A stretch of 7,971 nt of DNA from Thermoplasmata archaeon. GTDB taxonomy: Archaea; Thermoplasmatota; Thermoplasmata; Thermoplasmatales; Thermoplasmataceae. A program made the translations under genes and the position numbers. Under the pieces are notes generated by a model. The model made no database searches, was not told where the DNA came from, and saw nothing but the letters and a program-made list of their open reading frames with translations. The first letter of the stretch is position 1. Each line of letters opens with the position of its first letter. Location of the stretch: NCBI GenBank assembly GCA_021811525.1, contig JAJZOK010000030.1:1-7971 (forward strand), written 5' to 3'. Shown piece by piece: positions 5,766 to 7,971 of the stretch.

Positions 5766-6716
5766 GTGGAGGATCGGCGCAGCGCCATAGTCAAACACAT
5801 TTTCGATCTTCTCACAAGAGAAGGATTCAGAGTATCAGACCCCTTGCTGGGCGGTGCTACAGGATTCGATTTTATAGCTAAACGCGAAAGATTGCGGCTT
5901 ATCATTAAAGTTCTGCAGAACATTGATACTCTTAGGGTCTCCAGTGCAATGGAACTGATCAAGATTTCCAAACTCACCTATGCAGCCCCAATTGTTGTGG
6001 GGGAAAAAACAGGAGGGGGACCACTGGAGCACGGTGTTGTGTATTTCAGGCACAGGGTGCCTATACTGTCACCGGACACCTTCCATGATTATATTGAAGG
6101 GGAAATGCCATTCATCTCATCAGGCCCCGGAGGCTTCTATGCGTCCATAGATGGAAGAAGGCTACACCAGAGAAGGGAAGAGCTAGGGTTTTCCATCGGA
6201 TACCTTTCAAACAAGATTGGAACTTCCAGAAGGTCCATTTCCCTTTATGAATCAGGCAGGGCAGTAACCATAGACGTTTATCTCAAGCTAGAAGAGGTCC
6301 TTGGTGAAGACCTGGGGAAGTCAATCGATCTTACAGATATATCCAAAAGCCTAGAAATGCCTCCTGAAGAGTCACCGTTAGAAAATGACTTTCTAGTTGA
6401 GGTCCTGAATCTCATGATGATGCATGGCATGGATTTCCATCCAGTGAGAAAGTTCCCTTTCGATGCAATAATGAAGGAAACCATTGAAGAATTTTTCCTC
6501 ATAGGGCTCATGGAATCACTGGACCATAATTTGCTCAGGATTAATGCAATGAAAAATATCAGCCAGATTTTTGGTAATGACTCATTTGTCATCAGCAGGC
6601 TACGCACATCCAAAGAACACCTTGGCGGATGTCCGGTAATAAATATGTCAGAGCTCAGGGAAATTCATGAAAAAGAGAAGCTGCAGACTTTGATTGAAAA
6701 GAGAAAGCTGGCATAA
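5766..6716 (+). CDS. HTH transcriptional regulator, COG1395-like
   Basis: A 316-residue protein from GTG 5766. The N-terminal region (about 1-120) contains FDFIAKRERLRLIIKVLQNID, a strand-turn-strand arrangement resembling a PD-(D/E)XK nuclease fold (Asp35, Lys48) but without the second acidic residue. A Cro/C1-type helix-turn-helix at about 130-165 includes RLHQRREELGFSIGYLSNK and TSRRSISLYESGRAV. The C-terminal half (about 200-316) is helical and not recognised. The order fits the conserved archaeal family annotated as putative HTH-type transcriptional regulators, whose targets are unknown. A TTG at 5757 would add three residues but lies too close to the TATA box. The stop TAA shares one base with the next gene's ATG, so the pair is almost certainly one operon with coupled translation. 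Confidence 0.85.
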   Translation: MEDRRSAIVKHIFDLLTREGFRVSDPLLGGATGFDFIAKRERLRLIIKVLQNIDTLRVSSAMELIKISKLTYAAPIVVGEKTGGGPLEHGVVYFRHRVPILSPDTFHDYIEGEMPFISSGPGGFYASIDGRRLHQRREELGFSIGYLSNKIGTSRRSISLYESGRAVTIDVYLKLEEVLGEDLGKSIDLTDISKSLEMPPEESPLENDFLVEVLNLMMMHGMDFHPVRKFPFDAIMKETIEEFFLIGLMESLDHNLLRINAMKNISQIFGNDSFVISRLRTSKEHLGGCPVINMSELREIHEKEKLQTLIEKRKLA

Positions 6717-7366
6717 TGTTTACGAGACTGTACAACGAAAGCGGCAACGTCCTCAATTTCTTTTCAGGTGTGAAGGGCCTTGTGTCCCATGGCGATGAAT
6801 TGAAGGAACTCCTTGAAAAAGAGTCTCCAGAAGTTGTCCTCATAACCATATCCCAGGGAGAGATAGAAGGCCTCACTGCATTCATCCGGGAACCATTCGA
6901 GATGAACCTATCCGATTATGAGATAATTTACGGCGTGAGGCTTTCAAAATATGGTGAGGTCATGACCCCACCCCCAATTTATGTTGAAGCAGTGAAATAC
7001 CTTATGGACACGGGGACCGAAGGAATCGGCCTGGATATGCCCCAGGAAGATTTTGATGCTCTTTATTCGCAGACCATGAAAACACGCCATCTAATAAGGC
7101 ATTCAATACGGAAGAAAAGGGTCCTTAATTTCGATTTCAAGGACGCCAATGAGTATGAATTCTCTGAAAAATGGATAAAAAGGATTAACGCAGTAAAAGG
7201 ACTGGCCAGGATAGATGATGCCCGTATTGGGCACATGGCAAGGGAGATACAGAATTTTGCCTCGAGCCATTATAACCCAAAGAATACGGTAGTTTCAGAT
7301 TATGAATTCTACAAGCCACTGATTACCAGTCTTGAAGCAATAGGCTGGAACGCTAAAAGCCCTTGA
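6716..7366 (+). CDS. Uncharacterised protein, possibly a degenerate TraB/PrgY-like domain
   Basis: I do not firmly recognise this 216-residue protein. It is soluble: no signal peptide, membrane helix or cysteine cluster. Three stretches recall the TraB/PrgY family in the right order: a strand after a helix, SPEVVLITIS (37-46); KYLMDTGTEGIGLDMPQ (94-110), like the TraB strand naming an acidic residue; and ARIDDARIGHMAREIQ (164-179), like the TraB 'DERDxYMAxxL' segment. The opening TraB GTxHxS-type motif is not visible, so any such domain would lack a key site. A basic patch, RHLIRHSIRKKR, lies at 124-135. The gene begins in the stop codon of the COG1395-like regulator (TAATG) with no clear Shine-Dalgarno, indicating translational coupling, and a shared pathway is likely. 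Its last 14 bases overlap the convergent rlmE gene. Confidence 0.8.
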   Translation: MFTRLYNESGNVLNFFSGVKGLVSHGDELKELLEKESPEVVLITISQGEIEGLTAFIREPFEMNLSDYEIIYGVRLSKYGEVMTPPPIYVEAVKYLMDTGTEGIGLDMPQEDFDALYSQTMKTRHLIRHSIRKKRVLNFDFKDANEYEFSEKWIKRINAVKGLARIDDARIGHMAREIQNFASSHYNPKNTVVSDYEFYKPLITSLEAIGWNAKSP

Positions 7367-7946
7367 GATACTGGAATATAATGTATATTTCCTTGCTTGC
7401 TTCCCTTGATGCAGCCACCTTTGTGATTTTGGAGAAACCAAAATATTTTTTCCACTGATTTACAAATTTGACGGTAAGATCACCCTGGAACTGCTTAAGG
7501 AGCACAAAACCATCTGGTTTCAGGAGTACTTCCGCCAAAGCCATGACCTCCTGGCAAATGAGGTAAGATGAAGAGTGATCGATATCCTGGTTACCGCTGG
7601 TCTTGGACATCGCATCTGATAATATCCCGTCAAACGCCTCTATTCCCAGCCTGTCCATTTCATCCTTGATTCTCACTTTGAGAGCCTTGTCACCCACTCT
7701 TCCCCTGATGAATACATTGTTTTCCAGTGGATCCATCTTGTCGATGTCCACGGAGAAAACTGTGGACCCGGTAATGCTAGTGACAATCTGGCTCCATCCG
7801 CCTGGCGAAGAGCCGATTTCAAGAATATTCTGGCCTTCTTTCAGGAAGCCAAATTTTGTCTGGAGCTCAAGCAGCTTGAAGGCTGCCCTGCTCCTGTACC
7901 TCTCCTTTTTTGCCAGGTAATAGAATTTGTCTCTCCTGTCAGGCAT
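7353..7946 (-). CDS. rlmE: RlmE/RrmJ-type 23S rRNA 2'-O-methyltransferase
   Basis: A 197-residue FtsJ/RrmJ-family methyltransferase. It has the YRSRAAFKL substrate-binding segment, SAM motif I EIGSSPGGWSQ (43-53) and the complete K-D-K-E catalytic tetrad: Lys24, Asp111 in LSDAMSKTSG, Lys151 in LLKQFQGD and Glu186 in SKEIYIIF. The family transfers a methyl group from SAM to a ribose 2'-OH, in bacteria at U2552 of the 23S rRNA A-loop; the same role is expected here. It lacks the C-terminal TRAM extension found in some archaeal homologues. The frame stays open upstream of the ATG at 7946 to the window edge, so a start outside the window is possible; family members often have a few more basic residues before this point. 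The gene ends 14 nt inside the convergent gene 6716-7366. Confidence 0.93.
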   Translation of the reverse strand: MPDRRDKFYYLAKKERYRSRAAFKLLELQTKFGFLKEGQNILEIGSSPGGWSQIVTSITGSTVFSVDIDKMDPLENNVFIRGRVGDKALKVRIKDEMDRLGIEAFDGILSDAMSKTSGNQDIDHSSSYLICQEVMALAEVLLKPDGFVLLKQFQGDLTVKFVNQWKKYFGFSKITKVAASREASKEIYIIFQYLKGF

Positions 7947-7963
7947 TTTCCAGGTTATTCCCC

Positions 7964-7969
7964 TATAAA
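7964..7969 (-). promoter_or_regulatory. Possible TATA box of rlmE
   Basis: The minus strand reads TTTATA about 20 nt before the ATG at 7946. This is slightly short for a leaderless start there, so the box may be fortuitous or the true start may differ. The window edge prevents further judgement. Confidence 0.28.
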
Positions 7970-7971
7970 CT

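Noticed and set aside
6278..6613. 111-codon minus-strand frame in the COG1395-like gene
   Set aside because: It is antisense to a well-supported gene and Ser-rich, with no motif, promoter or ribosome site.
7603..7920. 105-codon plus-strand frame opposite rlmE
   Set aside because: It is antisense to the catalytic core of a clear methyltransferase with its full K-D-K-E tetrad; the product is a Ser/Leu-rich shadow.
1..7971. CRISPR array, tRNA/rRNA, insertion sequence, phage or toxin-antitoxin module
   Set aside because: No regularly spaced repeats, cloverleaf sequence, transposase motif, terminal repeats or small toxin-like gene pair were found on either strand by reading.

Overview
The window looks like a stretch of an archaeal chromosome, most probably from the Thermoplasmatales or a close relative. 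Three things point that way. The gene set is archaeal: archaeal-type DnaG, a LonB-family ATPase, two archaeal regulator families, and an RlmE-type rRNA methyltransferase without the long N-terminal extension. Arginine is written mostly AGA/AGG and isoleucine often ATA. Several genes have a TATA box about 25-28 nt before the start codon, the arrangement expected for leaderless transcripts. Base composition is moderate (mid-40s % G+C by eye, not counted). The genus assignment is inference.

Layout: the left edge holds the 5' end of a minus-strand TIM-barrel (AP-endonuclease-2/xylose-isomerase-like) gene, running off the window. It diverges from an apparent two-gene operon, dnaG (390-1736) followed by a Lon-like AAA+ ATPase (1718-3220) whose start lies inside dnaG. 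Next, with its own promoter, is a cytosolic M61-type metallopeptidase with a PDZ domain (3295-5070). Two regulators follow, each with a well-placed TATA box: an HTH plus ACT-like protein (5116-5718, COG2150-like) and an HTH protein with a nuclease-fold-like N-terminal region (5766-6716, COG1395-like). The second is coupled by a one-base stop/start overlap to an uncharacterised protein (6716-7366). A minus-strand rlmE/rrmJ gene (7353-7946) converges on that gene with a 14-nt overlap.

The most interesting element is the Lon-like ATPase. It has all the AAA+ motifs of archaeal LonB, but a four-cysteine zinc ribbon sits where membrane LonB carries its transmembrane helices, and the protein stops where the Ser-Lys protease domain should begin. 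It therefore looks like a soluble, non-proteolytic remodelling ATPase, translationally linked to DnaG, which in archaea is a subunit of the RNA exosome. The second point of interest is the regulator plus unknown-protein pair at 5766-7366, with an inverted repeat across its promoter. I see no tRNA, rRNA, CRISPR array, insertion sequence or prophage remnant, and no gene-free stretch longer than about 200 bases.
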